A stretch of DNA of 64,000 nt, taken from assembly GCA_016758965.1 (NCBI GenBank), contig JAEPRB010000072.1, positions 62,001-126,000 on the forward strand, given 5' to 3'. Positions 47,583-60,977 of this stretch are shown piece by piece. Source of the stretch: Circinella minor. Taxonomy: Eukaryota > Mucoromycota > Mucoromycetes > Mucorales > Lichtheimiaceae. A program made the position numbers and the translations under genes. Each line of letters opens with the position of its first letter. The first letter of the stretch is position 1. The notes beneath the pieces were generated by a model. The model worked only from the letters and a program-made list of their open reading frames with translations, was not told the origin of the DNA and made no database searches.

Positions 47583-49554
47583 GAGAGAAAAAGTTACTAA
47601 AAAAAAAAAGAAAAGTGAAAAGAGGAAGGAGGAAAATTGAATGAGTTACTAGACTCAGGGTGTAATATATAGAAAAAAAATTCGAAATGCGTTACACCGA
47701 CCAAGTAAAACCAATAGGGCATTTTTCTATAGTTGAAATGATGAAAAAAAACTATTACATGAAGTTCTGTATAATAATTCAGCAACCTTCATTTTGTATA
47801 TGACAGCTTCTTATTAAGTTATCTGACAGATGTAAAAACAAAAAAAGAAAAGCTTATTTATTAGAGTGGTCATTTATTTATTTGGAAATATTAATCAATG
47901 TATATGAAAACAGAGACTTTTACTTCTTTTAATAAAAGTGATTATTAAAAGTTAATTGTGTGTAGTTATCCACTGTTACAAATCAAGACAATAGTTATAT
48001 ATATATTACTATGACAACACTCTATATATGTGAAGAATATCTAAAAAAAAAAACTCAAAAGCGAAGAAATGAAAGAATGTGGGAATACATATCAAACCAA
48101 GATTAGGTCGTGAAACTCCATCATATTAACAAAGTTGTATGGTAACCACTTTCTTCATCTTTGTAACAATCACGCTTTTCAGGCCCATATAACACCACAA
48201 GGCAAAAAGGTAGAGAGCTTATCTCATTATGCAATCACTTGACGGAATTTGAAGTAGAGACTTCTCTTTTAAACGACTTTTTCTAGCTTAACAGTAAGAT
48301 CTACTTTCAACTTTCAAAGTTAATCAAGACGTTATATACTGAAAAGTTGGCATATAGCGTGCGGGTGACACACAAGATATAATCGGAAAGGTGTTTATAC
48401 TATTTTTGTGTGTATAAAACTTGCGGACAATAAGTAGGTGAAATGGGGTTTTCTTGGGTGTTTAACGCTATAATGAAAAATATGAAACACACTATTATTA
48501 TAATAACATGATAATAACATTTTATTCTATGAAAAATGCAAGCTTGGCTAATCATTTTATAAGAACAATAAATGATAGATTCGGTGCGTTAGGTTAGTCA
48601 CTTTTAAGAAATATTACCATAATACATATAATATATCTATTCGCATGTTTGTATCAACGAACCGACGTTTTACCATTATCAGGGAAAATTTCAGAAGTCG
48701 CATGATGTGTTCAAATCATGTCAAGTATCATATGAGTGCATAGCCACAAATCTCTTTTGTGATAATTACGTATGCAAAATATTGCAGCGGAAATACATCG
48801 TGACCAACATAGAAAATAGTTTGAGTATTCCCAGCAATTCACAGATACCATGATCTGTTGTATCATTTTGATGATTCAGGTAAAGATGATACAGATACTT
48901 TAGATCATCAAGTGTAGTAGTAATGTTGTTATAGTGATTCTAGATTTACAAAACAGAACATATTGTTGGTCTTATTAGATATGATAAAGCACACTTCTTT
49001 TAATACCTAAGAGCTCTTAAAAATATGAACAATGTATATCCTGGAATTGTCTTGTGTAACTGTCATTATGTATTGTAATAAAAGCCCCATCTTTTTTTTT
49101 GTAATCTTTCATCTCATTAAATATACGTACATTATATCTTATATGGTAAAAGAACGAAATATCAAGTAATAATAATAAACGTTGGGTACTACGTATATAA
49201 TGAACCATCGTAATAAAAGAGTTTTAGCATATACAAGAGAATGTGTATTGATGTTGTCAAATATACAGTATAAGAAGTAACAAAGGACTATATTAATTTA
49301 TAAATTACATCTTGTGCTATTTTACTAATACATAGTGTTATTATATCTTACGTATGGTATTCCGTTATAATCTGGATTATTTTAATTTAGTTAAAATAAT
49401 CAATATGTGCATGATGATAAAAAAAATGATAATAATACTAAATACAAATGTAATAAAATGATAACTTTTTTTTTCTTTTAGTTGTTGGAGGATATTGTCC
49501 AAATTGTTATATGCGTTAACCTTTTTTTATCTTGTTCCTTTTTTGAGAATAACG
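47583..49554. other. Gene-poor interval between YL1 and Msh1
   Basis: About 2 kb, the YL1 promoter plus the 3' flank of Msh1. There are TACGTA sites at 48767, 49126, 49191 and 49348. No coding sequence is recognised; the frame at 49017-49208 is a chance ORF by composition. Confidence 0.55.
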
Positions 49555-52500
49555 TTAAACAGTAGTTGACTTGTTTAGTGTCTGCCACACATCCCTCGCA
49601 GTACTAATGACTTCTGTCGGTAATCCTAAATATATCAGTTAATGAATGAGAGTTATAATTAGTTTTTTTATCCCCTTTGGAAAGTGTTTGGTAAACATCA
49701 ACATTATCAATAAGGGGATTGTCTTTGGATAACCCTCATATGCAATATGAGAGCCATTATCATCATTGATAAAGTTAAATTACCTGCCAGCTGCGCCACT
49801 TTCAATCCATGCGACTTTCGACATACACCTGGTTGAACCTTGTGCAAAAACACGAATCGTCCCATTTGATCTTCTACAAGATCTGTTTTATAAAGTTGGA
49901 TCATAGCTAATTCTTGTTTTCGTTTAACCATATCTGCTAATTCATGATAATGAGTAGCAAATATTAAACGAGACTTGATGTGTGTATGAATATAGGCCAA
50001 AATAGCATAAGCCAATGAAATACCATCCGTTGTTGCTGTACCACGTCCTACTTCGTCCATAATCACCAATGACTTTTTTGTTGCATAGGTTAAAATATTG
50101 GCCGTCTCCATCATTTCTATCATAAATGTTGACAAGTCTTGTGCAAGATCATCAGCAGTGCCAATACGACTCATGATTCGATCGGCAACTCCAATTTTTG
50201 CTTGATGTGCCGGAACATAAGAACCCATATGAGCCAAGATCATGATAATGGCATTTTGTCGTAAAAAAGTACTCTTTTAGAATAAAAGAAAAAGTTAGTA
50301 TATAAGTTGGGGTCCTTGAATGTAAATAATAATGGTATGTGCTTATTTTTTTTAATACAAACCTTGCCTCCCATATTCGGAGCAGTCAACAACCAACTAC
50401 GTTCATCTCCACCATTATCTTGACTTTTTGCTAATATACAGTCATTTTTGACGAATGACCTTCCTTTTTGTGCTAAACTCGCTTCTACTACAGGATGTCG
50501 ACCACCCAAAATAATCATTTCACATCCATTTTCTTGTTCTAGCATCACAGGTCGAATATATTTATATCTTCTTGCCATCCAAGCGAAAGAACAAAATACA
50601 TCTAATTTTGCCAGCATACCACTGGCTGCAATAATAGATGTCGAATCCTCAAGAACTCGATCCACTGCTTTGTCCCAAATTTGACTTTCCAATTCTACGA
50701 TTTGTGCATGTGTATTCTGTATTTGAATTGATAAATTAGTCCATTCAGGTAACTGAAATCGATGTTTACCCTTTGTCTTGTGAACAAGAAAGGCTTCGGG
50801 ATATTCATCAACTAATTTTTTAGCTTGAGTTGCATTAATTTCAACTACATGTCTATAAAGAGATGAATTTGCGGCAAGTGATACAGAGTTACCCCCAATA
50901 GAACGTAACGTTTTTTGTAGTTGTTCTTTCTGTTGAAAAAATGCGTCGAGTTGTTGATGCAAGTGTTGGAGTTGTGGATCAAAGTCAGATCGAATGAATC
51001 CATAGTTAAAATCTTTAGCCTCGTCTGACATAATACGTTCATGGTCAATGACAGAGTCGATATAATTTGCCAAATCATCATGTGGGTTTAATCGATCTAT
51101 TAATTCATTTATAGCTGTTGTTGTTATTGTTTCTGAAGATGACGATGGTGCTTGAATAGTATTAGACGTAGTAGCGGATGAGACATGCTCCATCAATACT
51201 TTTTTTGTTCCCTTAATAGCACTTAAAGTTGAACCTATTTCCAATAAATCCAGATGTTGTCCACGACGAAGTGCTAATCGTTGTAATGCCCGTTGTGCGT
51301 CCGAACTTTCTCTTAAAATCGAACGAACATCATCCAAAATAAAATTATCAGAAACAAGAAATTCGACAATATCATGTCGTCGTTCAATAGTATGAACTGA
51401 AGAAGAAGGTGCTAGTAACCATTGTGCTAATTGTCTTGCCCCAGCATTGGTGACTGTATAGTTGATACAACTCAATAAACTATTGGTTCTTCCACCTTCT
51501 CGTAAATTTTTAACTAATTCCAATGAAGCAACTGTAGCACTATCGATTTGTAATGTTTCATTGGCACTCATTCTTACGGGTTTCAGAAGTCTTGGTTTTC
51601 CATGTGGATGGGTGTTGTTGATATAATCTAATAATGCGTTACTTGCCCCTAATTCTTTGTTGTTAAAAGTAGTAATACTAGTAGTAGTAGTAGCCTCGGA
51701 GTCATACGTTGCTGCTGGTGATGTGGTAGTAGTATCAAATAATGTATCAAGCATACGACGTCCGGCATCTGGATCAAAATGATCTTGTGGTACAAATGTG
51801 ACTGAAATATGAGGGTTACTTGTTATTATCCGTGCCAATGGATGGTTGAGATCTTCTTGTTCTTGATCTTCAATCAATGGTTTGAATGATTCAGGTAAAA
51901 TAATTTCGCGAGGTCGGATGCGTGCAATATCATCTTTGAGCATGTCGAGTGTTGAAGATTGGATCATGAATTCACCTACTGAGATATCAATCCATGCTAA
52001 TCCTAATTCACTATTGTTAGATGGAGACAATGATGAGGATGATTGCGGTAACGGATATATAGGTGAAATGGCCATAAGGTAATTGTATGTATGTGAATCC
52101 AAAAAGCGTTCTTCAATTACGGTGCCAGGAGTAATAACACGTGTAATAAGTCGTTGGATTCCAATGACAGAATCATCCCCTTCACGTTTGACAGGGTTAT
52201 ATTGTTCACATAATGCTACGCGACATCCCAATCTATTGACAAGTATATCCAAGTATCTATCCAGTGAACGTAAAGGAAATCCTGCAAAGTCAACAGTAGT
52301 GCCTGTTGTCATTTCTTTTCGTGTCAATTTGAGATCCAGTTGTGAAGCATATTCCGTAGCATGGGATTCATACAACTAATAATAATAATAATATATACAA
52401 CATAAACCATTTGATATTGATGTATAAAAATGAATACACACACACATTTAATTTATCATTATTATTTACCACAAACCTCATAAAATTCGCCCACTTGTAC

Positions 52501-52896
52501 TAGTAACACACAATCTGGATGTTGTTCAGTGTACTTCCGCACTGTATCCAAGACAATTGAACCTGTTGATTCCAATTTCGGTTCAAGACTTTTTTCTTTT
52601 TTCTTTTTCATCATTGTTGTAGCTGTTATTTCTGTTCCTGTTTCTGTTGCTAATGATTGTTGTTCCTGTTCTGCTTTTTTTGACGCGCATTTTCGCTTCT
52701 TTTTCACGGTAATGGTAGTGGGATCGACTTCTTTTACATTTGTTGGCGGTTCTTCAACTTTACCAAATATCTCGTCGATATTTCCTCGCGTAACACGTTT
52801 TAATGCCAATGGTGTTGTCGAAATGGTCCTTTTTGATGATGTTGTTAATTGAATTAATAAACGAGGTCCAGGTCGACTTAATGCAAGACGAAACAT
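49555..52896 (-). CDS. MSH1: Mitochondrial MutS homologue Msh1
   Basis: Four exons: 52896-52477, 52375-50363, 50273-49784 and 49625-49555, giving 997 aa. The start MFRLALSRPGPRLLIQL... with RTISTTPLALKR is a mitochondrial presequence. A Lys-rich linker follows, then MutS domain I (QVGEFYE / LYESHA, LDLKLTRK, FAGFP, VALCEQ), the connector, levers (to about 690) and the ATPase: Walker A APNMGGKSTFLRQ split by an intron after Lys, GTADDLAQDLSTFMIEM, Walker B VIMDEVGRGTATTDG and FATHYHELAD. The last exon gives GLPTEVISTARDVWQTL. It maintains mitochondrial DNA. The exon 1 donor GTTTGT was chosen because the alternative GTAAAT four codons on breaks the frame. The first Gly of the usual GPNMGGKST is Ala here. 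Confidence 0.93.
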
Positions 52897-53275
52897 TGTC
52901 AAAATGTAAAAATAAAATAAAGGACGATCATCAACTGTTTTTTTTTTCTGTAACGTTGGTATTACTTTGTCGGAGATGTGGTTACTTACACCTGTCAACA
53001 AGGAAAGGAAACACAAAAAAAAACTTTAAATAACTTGCATGATTGAAAGTTTATTACATATAAAATAATATTAAAAAGAATTAATACACTTTGGTTTACG
53101 AAAGGGAGGGGTTAAGTCTTAAGGATTTTCGAAGATATTTTTTTTCGCTTTATACACACAGATTTTAAAAGGAGGCGAAGAAGGATGAGAAGTGATGGAG
53201 AAAGAAAGGGAATTTATACTTTATATATCAATAAGAATAATAATAATAATCAAAACGGGAGGGATAAAAAAGAAG
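52897..53275. other. Msh1 promoter
   Basis: About 380 bp between the Msh1 start and the Dot1 stop, both genes being on the minus strand. A and T runs only. Confidence 0.55.
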
Positions 53276-55161
53276 TTATCGTTGACTTGATTTATACATT
53301 CCTTCATAGAAGGGTTTCAAACGACTCCTATCCACTGTAGCAATATAGTATGTACCACCATTATTTGTCCAACTTACAGCTTCTGAAAAGTATTCGAATT
53401 CTTCTACACGTAAGATCGATTCTGGCATATGAAAAGTACGTTGATTAATCTTGTGACTTTTGGGTACAAATGATTTTAAGGAGATAATCTTTGTCCCTTC
53501 ATTTAAATCCAAGAATAATTGAGCCAAAGAATGGTTTGTTTCCCAATCAAATGCATAATTGTTAACTAATAATACATCTGTTCGTTTTAATGTTTCATAC
53601 ATATCACTTGATCCAACATCTAAAAAGTCTCCATGTCGAAAATGTATTTTACCAGTTGGTAAACGCCATGCCCTATATAAAACAAATTAAATAAGTTACT
53701 ATTATTATTATTAATTAAACACATGTCACTCATTCAATTTTGAACTACTTACTTCATTCTAGCAGCATATTCCTTTAATTGTCGTTTCGCACATTTACAT
53801 GGTACTTCCATAATTTCAATACCATACGCTTCACATCCTGTTTGAGCAGCTACTTGTAATACTACGTTACCAATACCGCATCCCATATCCATAAATACAC
53901 TATGTGAATTTAATTTGGTCTTGGTAATGAATTGTTTGACTAATATTGGGTTGATTTCTCCATACACATTATTCGAAAATGCTAAATCATAAATACGTAA
54001 CAAAAATTAGTTTTTTCTCCTTCCTATGATATCTCAGTTATATATATATATATATTACCTTGATAATTGTTAAGTGCATCCGCCTGCGGCGCAACAGTTC
54101 TACTATATACTTGGTATAAAATATGACAAGCTAAATCATAACTTGGATGACGCATAGCTTTGGCATTCTTGCTGAGTTCACCCTTGGCTTTTAAATCACG
54201 AATTATTCGATTAAAATCATTGACTGCTTCAATAAATCCATTGGCGTTACGTCGATTACGATGTTTAGTCAAATTACGCATAATGCCCTGAGATTCATCA
54301 CCTAATAAATCTTGTTGTTCTGGTGTAAGATAACAATCATAGATAAAATAAGCGGATCGGATTAAATCGGTAATAGGGTTATATTCATCCTTGTCCTCTA
54401 TATCATCCACTGCCTGCAGTGATTTGTGATTTTGATGTTGGCGACGATCGTTATTATCACTGCTATTACTATTACTATTATTAGTGGTTGTGTTCTTTAA
54501 TACAGGTCGTAACAATAAGAAACTATAAATAAATATGATTGCAGATTTAGTATTAGTATTGTTTATATAATCTTACCCCACACACACTTTCTTGTCTCAC
54601 ATGATAATACATACTTTTCACTGTCACCTGGATATTCTAATATCGATTGTAAATTAGGATCACCCACTGGTGAAGCTCGAGAATCATGAGTATTTTCACT
54701 ATTTTCTGCAATGAAATCTAATCAATTATAATAATCCGAGAAAATAAGTTAGAAATGAATTAAAAAAATGAACTTGACATGATATTTTTCTTTTACTTTC
54801 CAGAAAAAAAGCTCCCCTGACATTATAACAGCCGTAGTAACAAACAAAAGAAATTACAAAGGAATTACTTACAAGGACGATATTTTGAATGAGAAGCTCG
54901 TACAATACGGTCAGAAGTAATCATTTTGGGTCTTGCGTTAACCGTTGCTTTAGTAGTAGTAGTAGTAGTAGTAGCAGTAGTAGCAGAGGGTTTTTTATTA
55001 TTATTTTTATTATCTTCTCGTAGTCTTTTTTCCGGTGTTGCTGTCGTAAGGTCATTCGACTTTGAAAGTCTTCGTTTAATACTAGTTGTTGCTGTTACTT
55101 TAGTATTATCCATTCGTTTATTCATATGTTTTTCCTCTGTACATGCAATTGCTGTATTCAT
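53276..55161 (-). CDS. DOT1: Dot1, histone H3 lysine-79 methyltransferase
   Basis: Five exons: 55161-54873, 54717-54615, 54522-54059, 53981-53753 and 53672-53276, giving 493 aa. The N-terminal third is basic and Thr/Lys/Asn-rich with a poly-Thr run (nucleosome or DNA contact in homologues). The catalytic domain starts near residue 165 (YNPITDLIRSAY). It contains YGEINPILV, AdoMet motif VFMDMGCGIGNVVLQVA, AYGIEIME, the loop VLLVNNYAFD and ISLKSFVP. Dot1 is a non-SET methyltransferase linked to silencing, DNA damage response and transcription. The usual DLGSGVGN is DMGCGIGN here, a conservative change. Spliced frame is continuous throughout. Confidence 0.93.
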
Positions 55162-56468
55162 TTTATTTTATTATTATTTTTAGTTTGAAACGTAAAGAAA
55201 AGGAAAGAATAAAAAAAAGGAGGGGAAGAAAAAAAAAAGCTGTATGGTGTGTGACACTAAAAAAAAGAATTCCATCAAAAAATTATTATAGGGAACTCTC
55301 TCGAAATTACTCAATTTGGAATATTAAAAAAAATGAAACTTATTCCAATTAAGGACTGATATGATTTATCGAACAGTTAGCAGTAAGGAAGATAAAAAAT
55401 ATGATGATATCATACCAGATTGACTAAGGTGATATATAATATTTTGTACTTAAGAACATATTTTTTTAAGTGATCTATGTAATTGTAAGGAAGTCAACCA
55501 AACATACTGTTATAGAACATCCTTTTCGTGAGAAGCGAGATGATCAATCCTGTTGTAACGTTATTAAATCTTTCTACACCTTGTTCAATCCGGATCGGGT
55601 CATAAGCACTTATGTATAATTATCATTTAGCTGTTATTGTATCACCCTGATTCCAGATAATCATCCAACCTCAACTCTTCCAATCATATATTCATAAACG
55701 CCTTTTTCAGCCAAAGAAACAAGTGTCGCATATATTACTATAGTAGACTATTAATCTTACTAATAAAAAATAGCAAAAAATATATCATATAATCTGTAAT
55801 TCATTTTAGAGCCTGATGAAATTAGACATAGAAGTATAAAATTGAAAATGGATGTAGCAAAGAGCTTTTTTGCTTGAATTTGGTGTCACAGCTGACTTTT
55901 TATTATCTGTTACGAATTTCAATACAAAAACAAGGCAGATATTAAAAGTCGTGCTATCCTGCGGTCGTGCCATTCCCCTATGTCTGTGTTTATTTTTATT
56001 CCACTATGTTCAATCGTGCCATTGATCCTGTCTTATTACCCTCCTGCATAAATAATATTTACTGATATTTATAATGAAGTTAAAAAAAGTACGTAGCGAT
56101 TTTGTTTTTGTTTTGACTAATTTTTATTTTTTGTTCTACGTAGTAGTATAATGATATAAATGAATTAACTTACATATCCAACTTATTGTAGCACTTTCAA
56201 TAGAAAGATCATCACAATTGTTGTATTTGACAAGAATACGTAATATGATACATAAAAAATACACTTTTTTTATGAATCGATATATGATGGAAATATTTAT
56301 GCTTTTTGGTTTTAAGGTGATAATCTTTTCATCACATATATATATTATTTATGTGATAAATGGAATACGTAATACAAGTTTAAAAAAATAAAATAAATAA
56401 GTATAATAAATATAATAAATAAAAATGTTTATAAAGAAAGTGTATTTTGGCCATAAATAGAAGAAAGT
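55162..56468. other. Dot1 upstream region, no gene seen
   Basis: About 1.3 kb of AT-rich DNA containing TACGTA sites (56090, 56138, 56238, 56365) and no recognisable coding sequence. Confidence 0.5.
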
Positions 56469-56685
56469 TCACAAAGAGATGTCACCAAAGCGACCCTCAA
56501 TCTCCTTTGAAAATTCACTGGCCTTAATAAAAGCGCTCAGTTTCGCCCTGCGGCAAGGTTTATTGTTCCTTAAGAGCTTTACTGAGGAGACATCAAAGGA
56601 TCCATTTGTTAGACATGCTTTCCAACTCTGAACCAAAGGCGTGTGTAGTATGATAATATAAATACGTACATCACGTACCCGTAAG
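56469..56685 (-). pseudogene. Inverted-duplicate coding fragment, left copy
   Basis: On the minus strand a donor-like CGG/GTACGTG at about 56679 is followed about 65 bp later by an acceptor-like TTGGTTCAG. Then comes a protein-like frame (SWKACLTNGSFDVSSVKLL, KASEFSKEIEGRFGDISL) ending in TGA at 56469. No ATG is found upstream. The segment 56586-56679 is a diverged inverted copy (about 80% by eye over the core) of 56832-56940. It is probably a truncated gene or a relic of one. Confidence 0.45.
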
Positions 56686-56797
56686 AACTTCACCAAGAGT
56701 GTGTGGGGGGTGAATGAGAAAAAGAGAGAGAGGGAGTTGTACGAATCAAGTTAATTACTAATCACTGTTCTTTATACTTATATATAGCTTAAACAGA

Positions 56798-57010
56798 ATG
56801 GCTGGGAGATTGGATCGGATGTGGGACAAACGGTACGTGGTGTTATAATATTTAAAAGCATATTTATATTACCATACTACACACGCCTCTGAATCAGAGT
56901 TGGACTGTAGGTCTATCAAATGGATGCTTTGGTACCTCTTTCACAAATGCAATACAACGTGCTCTGTCTCGTTTTATGTCGTTGCACTGTCTTGATGTAC
57001 AGTGATCCAA
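56798..57010 (+). pseudogene. Inverted-duplicate coding fragment, right copy
   Basis: A TATATATA-like box near 56779 precedes ATG GCT GGG at 56798 (MAGRLDRMWDKR). A donor GTACGTG at 56833 matches the left copy, and an acceptor-like AATCAG leads to WTVGLSNGCFGTSF, the counterpart of WKACLTNGSFDVSS in the left copy. No consistent spliced frame continues, since the joins give early stops. It is a head-to-head partner of the left copy with about 150 bp between the matching arms. No family is recognised. Confidence 0.4.
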
Positions 57011-58465
57011 TAACGATCAACCACAGGGATTTTCATAGATATTTTGACAGAAAATGGAGTTAGGAATTAACAATGCCAAGACAAATGACTTGAAAAAAAC
57101 GTACTTTGTCACTATGTACTATCAATCGTGTATATTCAAAAATGAATGACAACCCTTATCTGCCGTTCTACTCATCCACACAAAATAAGAAAAATAATTA
57201 TTCGGTGCTCTCAAAAAAATAATTTCAAGTCTCTATTTAAAGTAAAAGCATGGACTTATTGAGGGAAGTTTGCTGGCAAGTGAATTCGCATAATAAAATT
57301 GACCAGAGGAATATTTTTTATAAGTATCCGGAACATCTTCGTACTTGGAATAATTGAACATTCTACTCAAAAAAATACAAATGGAATCCTACTAAATGAA
57401 TTGAAAAAATTACTTGTGGGTCGTATAATACGACAATGATTGCCTCTGAAGCTCAAGCACGTTCTATTGTTAATCCATCACAAGCTAAGAATAATATTTC
57501 ATCACACTTATCACTACAAAGATGACCAGCTCCAAAAATAGCTTACTTTCCTATAGCATTTTATTCCAAACAGAAAAGCTCTATTTTCACCTATCGTATC
57601 CCAACCACCTCCATCCTATATACAGGATATAAGCTATTTACAGCAACAACAACAATAGCTCAGTAAAACAAAACAAAGAAACTATCGCGGTGCTCAAATT
57701 GTCGTTCAGACATCTCTCCTGCCTGGTGGAAGAGGTGGTACTTGCGAAAATCAGAAGATGAATAAATATATTTGTTGTTTGTTATAAGAAGTTAATATGT
57801 TTTTACGTAGTTCGCCGGAGGAGAGAGGTTGTTTCGCAACACACTTTGGGAGTATTTTTTTGGTTACCCATACACATGATACCTGAACTGAAAATTGATA
57901 TTTGATCACCAAAGATTTAAACTGGTTGCCTAAAATAACACTGATTTAAGAATTTTTATATCGATAGAATTAAAAATGGAGTTGCCACTTTCAATTTTTA
58001 TATTTTTAAAGTAAAACACCATATTTAACTCTTAGTCCTCTCCAGTTTTCTACTTTCCTTTTGAATTACTACGTACTATATGTTTATATAAAATATAACT
58101 TTTACAAAGAGAATACTTATTGTATAATGAGAGTTTCATCAAAGATCAGCCTCTTTATCTTCATTTTTGTACATACAATAATTAATATTTCTGCTATTCC
58201 ATAATAGCAACTGGTGCCACGGCAACCGTCACATGTGTAATGTAGGGTTAATTTTTGGTTTGAGGTCGCTGTTAAAGCAGTTTTTTTTTTCTCCTTCCTT
58301 TCTCCTCCCTATACATACTTCAATTTATATATAAATAACACCACACGTCAATTAATCTCTCTCTCTCCTCGTAGCCCCCTTCATCATATTATATACTTTT
58401 CTACATATATAAAATAAAAAAAGCATTCCATTATATTCAGAGACAAAATAACAACAGTAACTACC
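57011..58465. other. Relic-bearing interval and Edc3 promoter
   Basis: Outside the Gln-rich relic (57436-57766) nothing is recognised until CT-rich tracts (58290-58380) that form the promoter of the Edc3 gene. Confidence 0.5.
57436..57766 (+). pseudogene. Decayed Gln/Pro-rich coding relic
   Basis: From ATG at 57436 the frame gives MIASEAQARSIVNPSQAKNN and stops at 57522. A neighbouring frame continues with FIPNRKALFSPIVSQPPPSYIQ and ISYLQQQQQ, then a stop, then NYRGAQIVVQTSLLPGGRGG. The Gln run, Pro run and smooth continuation across frames suggest an old low-complexity regulatory protein gene broken by stops and shifts. No family can be named. Confidence 0.4.
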
Positions 58466-60894
58466 ATGGCAGAAGCATTCCTTGGACTTGTTATTGGAGT
58501 ACAATTGCATTCCGGCCTAAAACTTAATGGCACCGTAGCTCATATTGAACCCACTTCACAACAGATGACTTTGAAAGATGGTACATATATATATATATAC
58601 ATATATATGAGATACGCTAAATAACAAATTTCTACAACCCTTGGATATTATATTAATAAACGTAAAAAAAAAACGAAACATATTTATCTTATTAGTCGAA
58701 GTTATTTTTCCCGGGCAACCACCTCATTTAACTTCACTTTATGGTGTTAATGGAAATGAGATTGCTGATCTACAAGTTATTCAAAAAAAAACTGAAAAGT
58801 TCCCCAATACTATTAATAATCAAAAGAAAGTAACACCATCAACGACAACAACAACCACAACAACAGTAATACCAACACAATCCAAAAGTTGTAATGTATC
58901 AAGTACGAACACCAGTAATAGAAAAAAAACAGTTGAAAAAAAGACAAGTAATGATCGAGTAAAAAATATCCAGCAACAAAAGAAGGTTTGTTATCCTTAC
59001 TTATTAATCTATACATATAGTATTCATTAAATCAATTATATCGAATAATCCTACCTTTTTTTTTTTGTAATATAGAATAACATGCCCGTCAAATCGTTAT
59101 CTTCAAGTACAGGTAAAAACATTAATTGTGTATATAAGTGTATATAAGTTTTTTTGTGGGGAAGAAAAATTAATAATGGTTTTAATTATTGCCGAATTAA
59201 GGACGAAAACAACAACAACAGCAACAACAACGTATAGCAGCAGTAACACAAGGAAAAGAAAATGGATGGGCAAATCAAGACGTTAGTGGATTTAGAGAAA
59301 AAGAATTCGATTTTCAAGCCAATCTAAATATGTTTGATAAAGCAAAGGTGTTTGCAGAAATTCGTGTAAGACTTTCTATTATATCTTATGTGAATAAAAG
59401 TTGATAACGTTAAAGATCAGCAACTTAGGAAAATGATTAAATATTTAGGAATTGGACGATACAGAAGCAGATACATTATTGGTCACATTGAATCGACTAC
59501 CACGAAAAGATGGACAATCTCCACAAGTACCTCGGAAAAATTTATTACCTACTGAAAATGTTTTGGATAGTGAAGATGAGGATGATGAAAGTGTTGGGGA
59601 TGAGAGTGATACAGAATCACGGACCACGTCAGATGAAAGTATTCGAGTACGACGTAATAATCGTCAAAAAAATACCAATAATAAACGAGACGCGTCATCA
59701 TCTCCTATTACTACCATTTTACAATCCAACAACAATAGCAGTAACAAAAATGGTAGTAGGGTAAGAACATCAGAAAGTCATATTAATTGTGTGCTTGTAT
59801 CACCATTGCAAATGGCTCACGCAGAGCATGAATGTGGTAATTTTTATTTATTTATTTTTCTCTTAAACAAACAATCATAGTTTAAATAATAACAACAATG
59901 TTTTTGGTGTGTATTAGTGAAAGTGACTGGTCCATCAGAAGATCAACTTATAGAAAATGGAGGGCGATGTATTAGTATGAAAGTACTTGAAATTCTTGGT
60001 GCGCACATTATATAATAATTATAGTGAACAGAAGGAAGGGCAGGATATGATAATAATTAAGGAAAATTAATACGTTTCTATTCGGATATATGTATAGGGG
60101 GTATTCGACGAAGAAAACAAAATGATATTGTACCTATTGTCATTGTATTGGCAGGAAATAATAAGATTGGAGCCAATGGATTATCTACTGCGCGGCATTT
60201 AATCAACCGTGGGTACCACGTCGCTGTTTGCATGAATGAGCAAAGAACGGTATTGTGTGACACGGTTGCACAGCAACAAACCATGATCGAACAAGCTGGA
60301 GGAAAACTGATTGGTGATCCTAAAGGTAATTTACTATGACCACCATAATTCTCTTTTCTCCTTCTTTATAGTAGTTAATTTATCTAATTCTTATGACAAC
60401 AACAACAAATAAAGAATTGGAAGGATGGAAAGCAGATTTGATTGTGGATGCTATGACAGGTTCTCAACAATTACAAACCGAGGAAGAAGATCAAGATGAA
60501 GAAGATAAAGAAGCAAATAAAACTTTACGTAAAATGATTCAATGGGCATCTCAACAATCTGCACCCATTTTAAGTATTGATTTTCCAAGTGCAATGCATG
60601 GACCTGATGGTATGTCTTTTTTTTTCATTTGTGAAAGACGAGCGCCCACACACACCAGTGCTCTATTCTAAAACTTGGAATCTCAATAATTTTTACATAT
60701 TAGATGTTATTCATCCTCAATGGACTGTTTGTCTTGGAGCACCCAAATTTGGATGTGTTTCACAGGAAGTGACAGGAGAATTATATATGGCTGACATTGG
60801 TATTCCTAAAATATGTTGGAAAAGAGCTGGTGTCAAAGGTTGGACTGCACCTTGGGGTGCTGATTTTTTGGTTGCATTAGAATATGTAATATAA
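58466..60894 (+). CDS. EDC3: Edc3, enhancer of mRNA decapping
   Basis: Nine exons: 58466-58580, 58696-58985, 59076-59112, 59202-59365, 59449-59836, 59918-59998, 60098-60325, 60415-60609 and 60704-60894, giving 562 aa. The order matches Edc3: an N-terminal divergent LSm domain (about 1-65, GLVIGVQLHSGLKLNGTVAHI), a Thr/Gln-rich linker, and the FDF motif FREKEFDFQANLNMFDKAKVF (about 177-198) that binds the Dhh1 helicase. An acidic Ser-rich linker leads to a C-terminal YjeF-N Rossmann dimerisation domain (about 315-560, VIVLAGNNKIGANGLSTARHL, IDFPSAMHGPD, YMADIGIP). It scaffolds Dcp2 and Dhh1 in P-bodies. A long Gln run (QQQQQQQ) at the start of exon 4 helps condensation in homologues. Confidence 0.95.
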
Positions 60895-60920
60895 ATATAC
60901 AAAACAATCACATACAACAT

Positions 60921-60977
<57 letters not shown>

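Noticed and set aside
57690..57765. GATA-type zinc finger (CSNCRSDISPAWWKRW)
   Set aside because: Only the first Cys pair is present, the second CNAC pair is missing, and the neighbouring Gln-rich frame fits better.
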